DNA from: a bacterium
GTDB lineage: Bacteria; Zhuqueibacterota; Zhuqueibacteria; Residuimicrobiales; Residuimicrobiaceae
Length of the DNA: 64,000 nucleotides
Assembly: GCA_029565685.1 (NCBI GenBank)
Contig: JAKQNR010000020.1
Location: forward strand, 82,121 to 146,120
Direction: 5' to 3'
Shown piece by piece: positions 36,034 through 45,195 of the stretch (position 1 is its first letter; each line of letters opens with the position of its first letter). The position numbers and the translations under genes are program-made. The notes beneath the pieces were generated by a model. The model searched no databases. It was not told the DNA's origin and saw only the letters and a list, made by a program, of their open reading frames with translations.

Positions 36034-36972
36034 TCACTCACCGCGGCCGTTCATCAGGTGAAATATTTTTCTCGATAATGCGCGGTATATGGGCAACGCC
36101 TCCTTGGCCGGCAGGGGCAGAAAACAGGCAATGACATAGCGCACTCGGCCGGTGTCGACAATGCCCACGTCATGGGTCCATTCGGCGTACCATCCGGTCT
36201 TGTGATAGAACATGGCATTCGCCGGCAGGCCGCCGGCCAGTTTGGATTTGTCCAGCTGTCTGCCTAAAAACGTCATCATCTGCTGGCTGACCCAGTCATT
36301 GATCAATTGACGGGTGTAAATCCTGTAGAGAAAATCAGCCGCATGCAGTGCGCAGGTCTCTGTTCCGCGGATGGTTTTATATTCAGGATCCTCGTACTTT
36401 CTGCTTAAAAACTTGCGAGTCACCTCGCTGCCGCGCCAGCCGTACGCCTGCATCAGTGCATTGATGTTTTTACGCTGCGCAAGATCGATAAGGCAGTTCG
36501 CCGCCGTGTTGTCGCTGCGGGTGACCATCAGATCCAACAGGTAATTGACCGTCACCGTATCCCCCGGCTGCAAAACCGGTCGCGGATCCCAGCGGATCTC
36601 TTTGACTGCATCCACGCAGTTAGGGGAGGCGATGACATGGGGGTCGGTCAGGTTCAGTCCGCCCTGGGATATTTTCTCCAGCACAGCGGCGGCGACGTAC
36701 ATCTTGTAGACCGACGCCGGGTAGATAAAGTTATCCATATACACACCCGCCAGCCGCGGCGGGCGAGAGGTCAGATCAATGACCGCCAGAGAGATTTTCT
36801 CTTTTCCATCCTCCGTGGTATCGAAATCGCCATGCAATCCGAGCTCTTGAACGATTTGCACAAGGTTTTGGCAAAGACGGTCATCGAGGCGGTAATAAGA
36901 GGGGACCGCCGTTTCCGCGGCGCGGCTGCCGCTGCAGAGCAGAACGATCAGCAAAGCGATTTTTTGCATCAT
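36034..36972 (-). CDS. Secreted class A beta-lactamase-like serine hydrolase
   Basis: 312 residues with a signal peptide (LLIVLLCSGSRA). Serine hydrolase motifs of the penicillin-binding/beta-lactamase fold are in order: ASVYK (Ser87, Lys90), TRSDN (Ser153-Asn155), and HKTG (Lys258-Gly260). The omega-loop Glu-x-x-Leu-Asn of class A beta-lactamases is not seen; the region has RKYEDPEY instead, so a penicillin-hydrolysing role is not assured and a D,D-peptidase or unrelated hydrolase role is possible. The start at 36972 (or the next ATG at 36969) is chosen for the signal peptide. It lies upstream of lhgO on the same strand. Confidence 0.85.
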   Translation of the reverse strand: MMQKIALLIVLLCSGSRAAETAVPSYYRLDDRLCQNLVQIVQELGLHGDFDTTEDGKEKISLAVIDLTSRPPRLAGVYMDNFIYPASVYKMYVAAAVLEKISQGGLNLTDPHVIASPNCVDAVKEIRWDPRPVLQPGDTVTVNYLLDLMVTRSDNTAANCLIDLAQRKNINALMQAYGWRGSEVTRKFLSRKYEDPEYKTIRGTETCALHAADFLYRIYTRQLINDWVSQQMMTFLGRQLDKSKLAGGLPANAMFYHKTGWYAEWTHDVGIVDTGRVRYVIACFLPLPAKEALPIYRALSRKIFHLMNGRGE

Positions 36973-37268
36973 GGCGTAGGGCCTTTTATCCACCCATCTG
37001 ATGGAATAAATTATTCGGTGAAAGTATAAAAGAAAATGATAAGGTACAACAGAAAAATGAAAATCAGCGTTTTTTCACCCACAGCGAAATGGGATCCTTC
37101 CACCAGCCGCGCGGTCCTTGGACCTGAAAACTATCACTTGAAAGACGGCTGCGATCTACGCACAGCCTGGACCTCACGCCGACGAGCCTTGTTCATCGGC
37201 TTCCTTTTCTATTTGAATTGATTGCAGGATTTTGTACCTTTCAAAAATGGAATAAATCGGGAAACAGT

Positions 37269-38111
37269 ATGTTGCCAGAACTCTACACCATCCTCAGCAA
37301 GACGGTTATCGCTCCGCGAGTGACGCGCTTCGATGTATATGTCCCCGAGATCGCCCGCAAACGCCGGGCCGGTCAGTTCGTCATCATCCGTGTATGGGAG
37401 GGCGGGGAGCGCATCCCGCTGACCATCGCGGACGCAGATCCGCAAGCGGGAACCATTACTTTGATCTCCCAAAGCGTGGGTAAAACCACCCGCTTGCTGG
37501 CCGAGAAGCAGATCGGAGAAAAACTACAGGATGTGGTCGGTCCTCTGGGGACGGCCACGCATATTGAAAAGTGGGGCACGGTGGTTTGCATCGGCGGCGG
37601 CATCGGCGCTGCGCCGCTGCATCCCATCGCCCAGGCGGTCAAAGGGGCGGGCAATTATCTGATCACCATCCTCGGCGCCCGCACCCGAGAACTGATCATT
37701 CTGGAAAAGGAGATCCGCGCCATCAGCGATGAGATAATCATCACCACCGACGACGGCAGCTATGGAGACAAAGGGCTGGTGACCGAGTCGCTGCAAAAGT
37801 TGATCGACAGCGGGCGCACTCTGGACAAGATCATCACCATCGGTCCGGCTATCATGATGAAGATGGTGGCAGAGACCACCCGGCCGTTTCAAATCCCCAC
37901 CCTTGCCAGTCTCAACTCCATCATGGTGGATGGCACCGGCATGTGCGGCGGCTGCCGCGTCACCGTGGCTGGCCAGGTCAAATTCGTCTGCGTGGACGGG
38001 CCAGAGTTCGACGCTCATCAGGTCGAGTGGTCCGAGATGATGCTGCGGTTGAACACCTTTAAGGAATACGAATGTCGCCTGTCCGCGAATGGGAAGGAGG
38101 GTCGGGAATGA
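37269..38111 (+). CDS. nfnA: NADH-ferredoxin:NADP oxidoreductase small subunit (NfnA-like)
   Basis: 280 residues. A ferredoxin reductase-type FAD/NAD domain (VVCIGGGIGAAPLHPIAQAV, TIGPAIMMKMV) ends in a [2Fe-2S] ligand cluster: DGTGMCGGCRV and FVCVDGPEFDAH. This is the NfnA/SudB subunit of the electron-bifurcating transhydrogenase that couples NADH and reduced ferredoxin to NADPH formation. Start at 37269, where the family begins; the frame is open further upstream. Its stop overlaps the nfnB start in ATGA, a hallmark of tightly coupled subunits. Some homologues are annotated as sulfide dehydrogenase, so exact activity is inferred from the pair. Confidence 0.93.
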   Translation: MLPELYTILSKTVIAPRVTRFDVYVPEIARKRRAGQFVIIRVWEGGERIPLTIADADPQAGTITLISQSVGKTTRLLAEKQIGEKLQDVVGPLGTATHIEKWGTVVCIGGGIGAAPLHPIAQAVKGAGNYLITILGARTRELIILEKEIRAISDEIIITTDDGSYGDKGLVTESLQKLIDSGRTLDKIITIGPAIMMKMVAETTRPFQIPTLASLNSIMVDGTGMCGGCRVTVAGQVKFVCVDGPEFDAHQVEWSEMMLRLNTFKEYECRLSANGKEGRE

Positions 38112-39526
38112 ACGCCAAGGAACGCCTTGCCATTCCACCGCAGCACATGGCGGAGCAGGACCCCGCGGTTCGCATCCACAATCAGAACGAAGTGCCCATG
38201 GGTTTTCGGCCGGAGCAGGCGATCCAAGAGGCCAACCGCTGTCTACAGTGCAAAAAAGCCGCCTGTGTCGTCAACTGCCCGGTGGGTATCGATATACCCG
38301 CTTTTCTTGCCCTGGTGGCGCAGGGCGATTTCAGAGCAGCCTTGTCCAAGATCAAAGAAAAGAATATGTTGCCGGCCATCTGCGGCCGGGTTTGTCCGCA
38401 GGAGGAACAATGCCAGCTGCAGTGTTCTGTGGCAAAGATACTCAAATCCAGAGAAGCCGCCGTCAGCGTGGGCAAGCTGGAGCGGTTTGTCGCGGACTGG
38501 GAACGCAGCACCGGGGTTATGGACCTGCCGAAGTTGCCGCCTAAAACCGGCAAGCGCGCCGCTGTGGTCGGTTCCGGGCCGGCCGGCCTGACCGTGGCCG
38601 GCGATTTGATCCGTCTGGGCCACGAGGTCACGGTGTTCGAGGCGCTGCACAAACCGGGCGGCGTATTGACCTATGGCATCCCGGAATTCCGGCTGCCCAA
38701 GGAGATCGTCGACTATGAGGTGCGCTATCTGGAAAAATTGGGTGTGGAATTCAAATACAACTATGTGATCGGCAAGATCAAGTCCGTCGACGAACTGCTG
38801 CAGGAATATGACGCCGTATTCATCGGCACCGGCGCCGGTCTGCCCAATTTCATGAACATCCCAGGAGAAAACCTGATCGGTGTTTTTTCCGCCAATGAAT
38901 TCCTCACCCGTGCCAATCTGATGCGAAGCTACGACTTTCCGGCTGTAGATACGCCCATCATTCGCGCGGATCGAGTGGCCACGGTGGGCGGCGGCAATGT
39001 GGCCATGGACTCGGCGCGGACGGCGTTGCGCTTGGGCGCGGGCCGATCCATCGTCGTGTATCGTCGCTCCCGTCAAGAGATGCCGGCGCGGGTGGAAGAG
39101 GTGGAACATGCGGAGCAGGAGGGAGTTGAATTTCATTTTTTGGTCAATCCCAAACGCATCCTCAGCGATGCTGACGGCCGGGTCACCGGCATCGAACTGA
39201 TCAGAATGGAGTTGGGCGAGCCGGACGCCTCTGGAAGGCGCCGGCCGATTCCACTGCCGGGCTCTGAATTTATTCTCGAAGTGGATGTGGTGATCATCGC
39301 CATCGGCAACAGCCCCAATCCGCTGATTCCGCGCGAGACGCCGGACATTCAGACCAACAAATGGGGCGGCATCATTGCGGATGCTGCGGGCGGTCGGACT
39401 TCGAAAAAAGGAGTGTTCGCCGGCGGCGATATCGTATTGGGCGCCGCTACGGTGATCCTGGCCATGGGCGAAGGCCGGCGCGCGGCCAAGGCTATGCACG
39501 ACTATATGACCAACGGCGTCTGGTGA
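38108..39526 (+). CDS. nfnB: Transhydrogenase large subunit (NfnB / GltA-type)
   Basis: 472 residues. An N-terminal double [4Fe-4S] domain (RCLQCKKAACVVNCPVG, CGRVCPQEEQCQLQC) is followed by a glutamate-synthase-small-subunit FAD/NADPH fold (AAVVGSGPAGLTVAGDLIRL, VATVGGGNVAMDSARTAL, VFAGGDIVLGAATVILAMGE). With the NfnA subunit it makes the soluble bifurcating NADH-dependent reduced ferredoxin:NADP oxidoreductase; as GltA it would be the NADPH side of glutamate synthase, but no GltB is present. GGAGGG precedes the ATG at 38108. The frame also opens at 38072 but lies inside nfnA. Length is typical. Confidence 0.94.
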   Translation: MNAKERLAIPPQHMAEQDPAVRIHNQNEVPMGFRPEQAIQEANRCLQCKKAACVVNCPVGIDIPAFLALVAQGDFRAALSKIKEKNMLPAICGRVCPQEEQCQLQCSVAKILKSREAAVSVGKLERFVADWERSTGVMDLPKLPPKTGKRAAVVGSGPAGLTVAGDLIRLGHEVTVFEALHKPGGVLTYGIPEFRLPKEIVDYEVRYLEKLGVEFKYNYVIGKIKSVDELLQEYDAVFIGTGAGLPNFMNIPGENLIGVFSANEFLTRANLMRSYDFPAVDTPIIRADRVATVGGGNVAMDSARTALRLGAGRSIVVYRRSRQEMPARVEEVEHAEQEGVEFHFLVNPKRILSDADGRVTGIELIRMELGEPDASGRRRPIPLPGSEFILEVDVVIIAIGNSPNPLIPRETPDIQTNKWGGIIADAAGGRTSKKGVFAGGDIVLGAATVILAMGEGRRAAKAMHDYMTNGVW

Positions 39527-39708
39527 CCGAACCTACTGTCGGGATCGTGTTCTGCCAGGCAGACGACCAGCGAGGCCGTCTTCTGTTTCCGATTTGGACG
39601 GCAGCTTGCGCAGATCTTGGAACCCGTAAAAAAAACTATTATCGTGATGGTGAAGTACAGCGCCGAGAAGGCGTAAAACAGAAACCGCCAAATCCACTCC
39701 AGATTCAT
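39502..39708 (-). pseudogene. Small membrane protein, probably frameshifted in an A8/T8 run
   Basis: A 68-codon frame with a good ribosome binding site (GGGGAG before the ATG at 39708). It opens with one hydrophobic helix (WIWRFLFYAFSALYFTITII). After the run at 39628-39635 the sequence changes character (CASCRPNR). Adding one base there gives YGFQDLRKLPSKSETEDG and a stop at 39533, just clear of nfnB, rather than overlapping nfnB by 25 bases. I think the longer run is the true one, giving a 58-residue protein. Function unknown. Confidence 0.45.
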
Positions 39709-39736
39709 TTATTCTCCCCAGGCACTGCCAGGATTT

Positions 39737-39991
39737 TCACTGGGCGAAACCGGCATAGCCCATGGTAACGCCGAATTCGGTCATGTACATAAAGGTCACG
39801 ACGCCGATCTCGCTGGCCGCGAGGGCGACCACTCCCAGGGATAATCCGACTTTGCGGCCGGCGACGAAATATCCCTCCAAATCCTCTTTGAGTTTTTTAA
39901 CCCGCAACCCGGCATAAATGGTCGCTGCCAAGGAGATCATCATGATGGCGGCATCGGGGGCGGCCAAGTTCGTCGTCTTTTCCGGTTTGAT
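39737..39991 (-). pseudogene. N-terminal remnant of a sodium:solute symporter
   Basis: About 80 codons matching the first two membrane helices of SSS (PutP-type) symporters: IMMISLAATIYAGLRVKKLK, EGYFVAGRKVGLSLGVVALA and the EIGVVTFMYMTEFG that follows. Full proteins have about 500 residues and 13 helices; here the frame stops after the second helix region and no continuation is found in any frame. No clear start codon or ribosome binding site exists, with a stop at 39992-39994. It is a dead remnant. Confidence 0.65.
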
Positions 39992-40257
39992 TCAGGATTC
40001 AGCTTGGTAACGCAGACTGTGCAGAGGAAACGGCTTGCGTCTGCAGCGGCACGGCATTTCTCTTCTGACCGCCGTCTGCTTCGATATACATACATTCCAT
40101 TTGCCATTAAAGCATAATTTGGCCCCTATGAATGAAACGATGTTTTCATTGCTTTAAAGAGTAGAAATTTTATATTAGAGCAGGCGGCCGCTCTGCAGGC
40201 TTGACGTTGGCGGTTCCTATTTTTAGAGTCCTGGGCAAACATGGAAAGGAAAAATAT
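39992..40257. other. Short intergenic region
   Basis: Between the symporter remnant and the propeller-phosphoesterase gene. AT-rich between about 40095 and 40185 and so the likely promoter for the gene at 40258. No other feature seen. Confidence 0.4.
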
Positions 40258-42858
40258 ATGGACCCTACAATTTGCATAATAAGGCTGGTCCTGGCTCTGC
40301 TGATCACTCTATCGGTCATCGGTACGGCGTCAGCGCAGGATCTCAACCGGCTGCTCGTCGGCCCGCAGGCCGACGGCAGTTATGTGGCGCCCACCCATCA
40401 GATCATCAAACCGGCAGGATTTCAGATTCAATTTTACGGCCGTCCCAATGACCTGGCTCTAAGCCCTGACGAGAAACTGCTGGCGGTGAAAAACTGGCGG
40501 TCGCTGGATTTGATTAAAGTGCGTGAACGGACCGTTGTGCAATCCCTGCCTTTCCCCAAGAGCGGCGCCGCGATGACCGGATTGGTCTGGTCTGCCAACG
40601 GCAAGCGGATCTATGTCTCCGAGGCGGAGGATCGCATCCGCGTGGCTGAGTTGGATGAACAGAATATCATGCGCTGGGGCGAGTCGCTGGTCCTGCCGAG
40701 GTTGAATGAAGAATCGGTGGTCAAATACCGCGCCGATATCGGCGAGACGATCAGCGGCGATCCGGCGCCCTGCGGCATGGCCTTGCAGCCGGACGGCAAA
40801 CGGCTCTGGGTGGCGCTGGGCCGCTACAACAGCCTGGCTGCGGTGGATCTGCCAGCCGGACAGGTCAAAACCGTAGCGGTGGGCATGGCGCCCTATGGCG
40901 TGGCGCTTGCCGGCAACCGCGCTTATGTCAGCAACTATGGAGGCCGCAGGCCGCAAAAAGGGGAGGCCACGGCCAACAGCTCGGGGTCGCAGGTTCTAGT
41001 GGATCCGCGGACCGGCATTGCCAACAACGGCTCGGTGTCCGTTGTGGATCTGAACGCCATGCGCGAGATCAAAAACATCGAGGTAGGATTGCATCCCTCA
41101 GCTCTGATTCTCAATGCCGACGGCTCCCGCCTGTTCGTCGCCTGCACCAATAGTGATAAAATTTTTGTCATCGACACCCGCACCGACGAGGTGGTGGAAA
41201 TTATTGCGGTGAAACAATCGGCGAACCTGCCCTTCGGCAGTTCGCCCACGGCTTTGGCCCTCTCTCCCGACGGCAATGTGCTCTATGTCGCTAATGCGAC
41301 GGAAAATGCCATTTGTCAGGTGCGGCTGGGCCTTCGATCCGGCGGCCCATTGGCTGAGACGCGGATCGAAGGGTATATTCCCACCGGTTGGTATCCGGGC
41401 GCAATCAAGATCGACGCCAAAGGCGATTTTTTATTTGTCGCCAACGTCAAAGGCTGCGGCTCGCGCAACATGCCCACGGAGCGGCAAGGATTTAACTCGC
41501 ACGATCATCTGGGTTCTCTTTCCATCATCAGGCTGCCGGACAAAAAGATGCTGGCCGAGTACAGCCGTCAGGTCACGGCCAACAATCAGCTGGCTGGGAA
41601 TAAGGCTGCGACCACGGTCAGCGCAAACGTTGCGCCGGTCCAAGTGCCGATTCCCGTCGAACCCGGCCAGATTTCCCATTTCAAGCATGTGATCTATATC
41701 ATTAAAGAAAATCGCACCTATGACCAGGTTTTCGGCGATCTGGCGCAGGGAAACGGCGATTCGAGCCTGGTGCTGTTCGGACGCGAGGTATCACCCAACC
41801 ACCACGCCCTGGCCGAGACCTTTGTGCTGCTGGATAATTTCTACTGCAACGGCATTCTCAGCGCCGACGGCCACCAGTGGACCGATGAGGCTTATGTCAC
41901 GGATTACCTGGAAAAATCTTTCGGCGATTTTGTCCGCAGCTATCCTTATGACGGCGATGATGCGCTGGCTTATGCGAGTTCAGGATTCATCTGGGATCAT
42001 GTGCTGGGCAAGGGTTTGACATTCCGCGATTACGGCGAGTTCGTCAAGGCTGAGATCACTCCGGCTGACGCGGAATTCATGGATGTCTACGCTGATTATC
42101 TGAACAACACCAGCAGGGTGAAAATTCGCGCCCGGGCGAATTTGGCCACGCTGGAGCCCCATTTGTGTCCGACCTTTGTCGGGTTTCCCACCACTGTGCC
42201 GGATGTCTATCGCGCACGCGAGTTCATCAAAGAACTCAGGCAGTTTGAAAAGAAAAACAATCTGCCCAATTTTATCATCATGCTCCTGCCCAATGACCAC
42301 ACCTCGGGAACGCGGCCGAACCTGCCTATGCCGCGATCGGCGGTGGCGGACAACGATCTGGCGCTGGGGCGAATCGTTGAAGCGGTCTCAAAAAGCCGGT
42401 TCTGGCCCGAGACCTGCATTCTGGTTACAGAGGATGATCCACAGAACGGCTTTGACCATGTGGACGGCCACCGCACGGTGGGTTTGGTCATCAGTCCCTA
42501 TACTAAACGCGGAGAGGTGATCTCGACTTTTTACAGCCAGATCTCCATGGTGCGCACCATCGAGAGCATCTTCGGCCTGCAGCCGATGAACCAGCTCGAT
42601 CGAGCGGTTCAGCCCATGTTGGATTGCTTTACGTCGACGCCTAATTTTACGCCGTATACAGCGTTGCCGAACAACATTCCGCTGGATGAGATCAATCCGC
42701 CGTTGCAAAGCCTGAACGGCGACGCACGGCATTGGGCGGAAAAGTCTTTGGCCCAGGATCTGTCGGATGTGGACCGCATCGATGACGACACGTTCAATCG
42801 CATCATTTGGCACGCTGTCAAGGGATATCAGACGCCTTATCCCGGCGATGTCCGCTAA
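40258..42858 (+). CDS. Secreted YVTN beta-propeller fused to phosphoesterase
   Basis: 866 residues. Signal peptide (LLITLSVIGTASAQ end). Residues 40-450 are a YVTN/NHL-type seven-blade propeller (VDLNAMREIKNIEVGLHPSA, DGSRLFVACTNSDKIFVIDT, DGNVLYVANATENAICQV). From about 480 comes a phosphoesterase domain of the acid phosphatase/phospholipase C family: HFKHVIYIIKENRTYDQVFG, NNFYCNG, the metal-binding stretch DGHQWTDEAYV, LLPNDHTSGT and ILVTEDDPQNGFDHVDGHR. The metal-ligand Asp/His motifs appear intact. Bifunctional propeller/alkaline-phosphatase-like proteins are common in environmental bacteria; the substrate is not known. AAAGGAAAA precedes the ATG at 40258; the frame starts earlier at 40201. 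Confidence 0.92.
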   Translation: MDPTICIIRLVLALLITLSVIGTASAQDLNRLLVGPQADGSYVAPTHQIIKPAGFQIQFYGRPNDLALSPDEKLLAVKNWRSLDLIKVRERTVVQSLPFPKSGAAMTGLVWSANGKRIYVSEAEDRIRVAELDEQNIMRWGESLVLPRLNEESVVKYRADIGETISGDPAPCGMALQPDGKRLWVALGRYNSLAAVDLPAGQVKTVAVGMAPYGVALAGNRAYVSNYGGRRPQKGEATANSSGSQVLVDPRTGIANNGSVSVVDLNAMREIKNIEVGLHPSALILNADGSRLFVACTNSDKIFVIDTRTDEVVEIIAVKQSANLPFGSSPTALALSPDGNVLYVANATENAICQVRLGLRSGGPLAETRIEGYIPTGWYPGAIKIDAKGDFLFVANVKGCGSRNMPTERQGFNSHDHLGSLSIIRLPDKKMLAEYSRQVTANNQLAGNKAATTVSANVAPVQVPIPVEPGQISHFKHVIYIIKENRTYDQVFGDLAQGNGDSSLVLFGREVSPNHHALAETFVLLDNFYCNGILSADGHQWTDEAYVTDYLEKSFGDFVRSYPYDGDDALAYASSGFIWDHVLGKGLTFRDYGEFVKAEITPADAEFMDVYADYLNNTSRVKIRARANLATLEPHLCPTFVGFPTTVPDVYRAREFIKELRQFEKKNNLPNFIIMLLPNDHTSGTRPNLPMPRSAVADNDLALGRIVEAVSKSRFWPETCILVTEDDPQNGFDHVDGHRTVGLVISPYTKRGEVISTFYSQISMVRTIESIFGLQPMNQLDRAVQPMLDCFTSTPNFTPYTALPNNIPLDEINPPLQSLNGDARHWAEKSLAQDLSDVDRIDDDTFNRIIWHAVKGYQTPYPGDVR

Positions 42859-42985
42859 AAGACGCCCGTGCTCAGGCGGTTGATCAATGGAGCATCGGCA
42901 TCGGCGCCGGTTTTACGCTGTCGATTGATATTCAGACGGCTGCTGTCGCCTGTTCAGGTTTAAGTAAACAGAGGTTTTTTGCTCG

Positions 42986-44212
42986 TCAGCGTATTCCGGA
43001 CAGCGCAGGGTAGAACACGATGGCCCCGAGAATGCAGCAGAGACCGCCGAGGATGACGGTCCAGGGGGCGCCGATCCAAGACGCCATGCCGCCGGCCAGC
43101 AGAGCGCCGAGCGGCACCATGCCCTGAAAGGCCATGCTGTAAAACGACATCACCCGGCCCCGCTTGTCATCCGCCGTGAGGGTCTGCAGCATGGTGTTGC
43201 TGGCCGCCATCTGGGTCATCATTCCGTTGCCGATGATCACCATGACCGGCAGAGACAGCCATAGAGATCGTGATACGCCGATGCCGATCAGACCGGCGCC
43301 CATGACCAGCGGCCCCAGAGCGATCAAACGACCCAATCCGCGAACGGTTGTGCGCACAGCCAGATGCACAGCGGCTGCCAGGGCGCCGAGCCCGGCGGCC
43401 GACATCAACATGCCCTGAGTGAACGAGGTGCCCTTAAGAATCCGGTCGGCGAAAATGGGCAGCAGGTTTACATACGATTGTCCCACCAGACTGGCCAGGG
43501 CAAGCAGCAACAGAATCGAGCGGATGGAGGTGGAGCCGAAGGCATAGCGAAATCCCTCGTTAAGCGTGCGTTTAAGCGACACGCTGCGGTCAACAACCGC
43601 ATGGGGCTTGACGCGCATGGCCAACAGGCCGCCGATCACCGCCACATAGCTTAATCCGTTGACCAGAAAGCACGCACCCTCACCCAGCCAGCCCACCAGC
43701 ATTCCGGCTATGGCAGGACCGACCAGCCTCGCTGCGTTCACCATGGACGAGTTGAGCGCAATGGCGTTGGTGAGATCCTTGCGGTCATCGATCATCTGAA
43801 TCATGAAGGATTGTCGGCTGGGCATATCCACGGTGTTTATCACTCCCAGCAGCAGTTGCAGCGCGATGAGTATGCCGATGGTCATCCAACCGGTGAACAT
43901 GAACAGGGCCAGGGTCAACGCCTGAAGCATGGACAACACCTGAGTGGCGGTCACCAGCCGGTGACGGTCCCAGCGGTCCACCAGAGCGCCGACCAGAGGC
44001 GCCAGAAAAAGAGTGGGCAGCCGGCCGATGAACGGCACCAGCCCGAGGAGAAAAGGATCGTGAGTCATCCTCCACACCAGCCAACTGACCGCCAGCAGCT
44101 GCATCCATGTACCGATGAGCGAGATGGACTGGCCGATGAAGAACAGACGAAAGTTGCGGTGCCGCAGGGAACGGAAGAGAAGATAAAATTTTGAATCAGT
44201 GTTCAGCCGCAT
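42986..44212 (-). CDS. MFS transporter, EntS-like exporter family
   Basis: 408 residues with twelve predicted membrane helices. N-terminal half has LFFIGQSISLIGTWMQLLAV and the signature LVGALVDRWDRHRL, the cytoplasmic Arg-rich loop of the MFS_3/EntS group, whose members export enterobactin or other small molecules. No siderophore genes are nearby, so the substrate is unknown. It stands alone on the minus strand between two plus-strand genes. The ribosome binding site is weak. Confidence 0.92.
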   Translation of the reverse strand: MRLNTDSKFYLLFRSLRHRNFRLFFIGQSISLIGTWMQLLAVSWLVWRMTHDPFLLGLVPFIGRLPTLFLAPLVGALVDRWDRHRLVTATQVLSMLQALTLALFMFTGWMTIGILIALQLLLGVINTVDMPSRQSFMIQMIDDRKDLTNAIALNSSMVNAARLVGPAIAGMLVGWLGEGACFLVNGLSYVAVIGGLLAMRVKPHAVVDRSVSLKRTLNEGFRYAFGSTSIRSILLLLALASLVGQSYVNLLPIFADRILKGTSFTQGMLMSAAGLGALAAAVHLAVRTTVRGLGRLIALGPLVMGAGLIGIGVSRSLWLSLPVMVIIGNGMMTQMAASNTMLQTLTADDKRGRVMSFYSMAFQGMVPLGALLAGGMASWIGAPWTVILGGLCCILGAIVFYPALSGIR

Positions 44213-44549
44213 GGAAATAATTCCGCTTGAGAGGGTTTCTGCAGGGCCGGCCCTGTGGTAGAACGAGTGTGATATTTTAAATTACGCGGTTGCTCCGTCA
44301 ATTGCAATCGATAAAAAAGAGCCCACTGATAAAGCTTGTTTTCCAAGATTTAATCCTTTACCTTTTATCGGTACGGACTGCAGCGCTCTTGTGCATCAGG
44401 CTATGGACTGGAAAGGCATGATTCATCCCCGCTAGAGATGGATGATGCCTTTTTCCATTCGGTCCCGGCCCGGGCTGACACGATTCATCCGTTGTCCGCC
44501 GTTGAGTCCGCTGCAGTCCGGCGTTGAAGCATCATGGAGGCAGGCATCT
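44213..44549. other. Divergent intergenic region
   Basis: 337 bases between the MFS gene and the YwqK-repeat gene. A moderate AT-rich stretch at 44270-44390 should contain both promoters. A loose inverted pair (AGAGC ... GCTCT near 44321 and 44389) is too far apart to call a regulatory hairpin. No gene recognised. Confidence 0.4.
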
Positions 44550-45137
44550 ATGAACGCTCTCATCCTGTTCGGCGGATTACTGGTTTTAACCGCATCCATT
44601 CTGAACGCGCAACAGATCGACACGGTGAGATTCGAGAAACGCGGTGAACGGGTTTACTTGATTGGGCAGAAGAGGCCCTACAGCGGAAAGGTGGAGAACT
44701 CTTTTGCCGATGGCCGAACACAGATTGTCGGATATTACCAGAACGGAAAACAAGAAGGCGTGTGGACGGTCTGGCATGCCAACGGCCAAAAACAGAGTGA
44801 AACCTTCTACCATAACGGCAGCCGGTCCGGTGCGTGGACCGTCTGGTATGAGAACGGTCAAAAACGAATCGAAGGCTGCTATAAAAAGGACCGGCAGGAT
44901 GGAGTGTGGACCGAGTGGTATGAAAATGGACAGAAAAAAAGCAAAATCACCTATCGCAACGGCCTGGAGAATGGACCGTTCACTGCCTGGTATGAAAACG
45001 GCCGTAAACGGGCGGAGGGCGTATTTAAGAACGGCAGACCGGAAGGCCTGTGGCTGCGCTGGAATGAACGCAGCAGCGAGCCAAGCGATCATACAGGTTT
45101 GTACAACGGGCTGAAACGCAAGTGGATCCAGGAGTAA
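44550..45137 (+). CDS. Secreted YwqK/MORN-type repeat protein
   Basis: 195 residues: a signal peptide (LFGGLLVLTASILNAQ) and then five or six tandem repeats of about 23 residues of the form NGxxEGxWTxWYENGQKxxE (for example EGVWTVWHANGQKQSE, SGAWTVWYENGQKRIE, DGVWTEWYENGQKKSK). These are MORN-like/YwqK units, and at DNA level the period is about 69 bases. Such proteins are often labelled as antitoxins, but the export signal here speaks against that and for an envelope role. GGAGG precedes the ATG at 44550; the frame extends upstream to 44442. It is 58 bases before the DUF4091 gene and probably in an operon with it. Confidence 0.87.
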   Translation: MNALILFGGLLVLTASILNAQQIDTVRFEKRGERVYLIGQKRPYSGKVENSFADGRTQIVGYYQNGKQEGVWTVWHANGQKQSETFYHNGSRSGAWTVWYENGQKRIEGCYKKDRQDGVWTEWYENGQKKSKITYRNGLENGPFTAWYENGRKRAEGVFKNGRPEGLWLRWNERSSEPSDHTGLYNGLKRKWIQE

Positions 45138-45195
45138 TGAGTTGCCTGTTGAGGAATCCGCTGAAACGGAGACGGCGCAGCTGATGAGGAATAAA

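Noticed and set aside
37036..37221. Short plus-strand frame of 61 codons upstream of nfnA
   Set aside because: No ribosome binding site and no clear protein character; in the divergent promoter region.
38243..39499. Minus-strand frame of about 418 codons opposite nfnB
   Set aside because: Shadow of a well-conserved enzyme; no motif or start signal.
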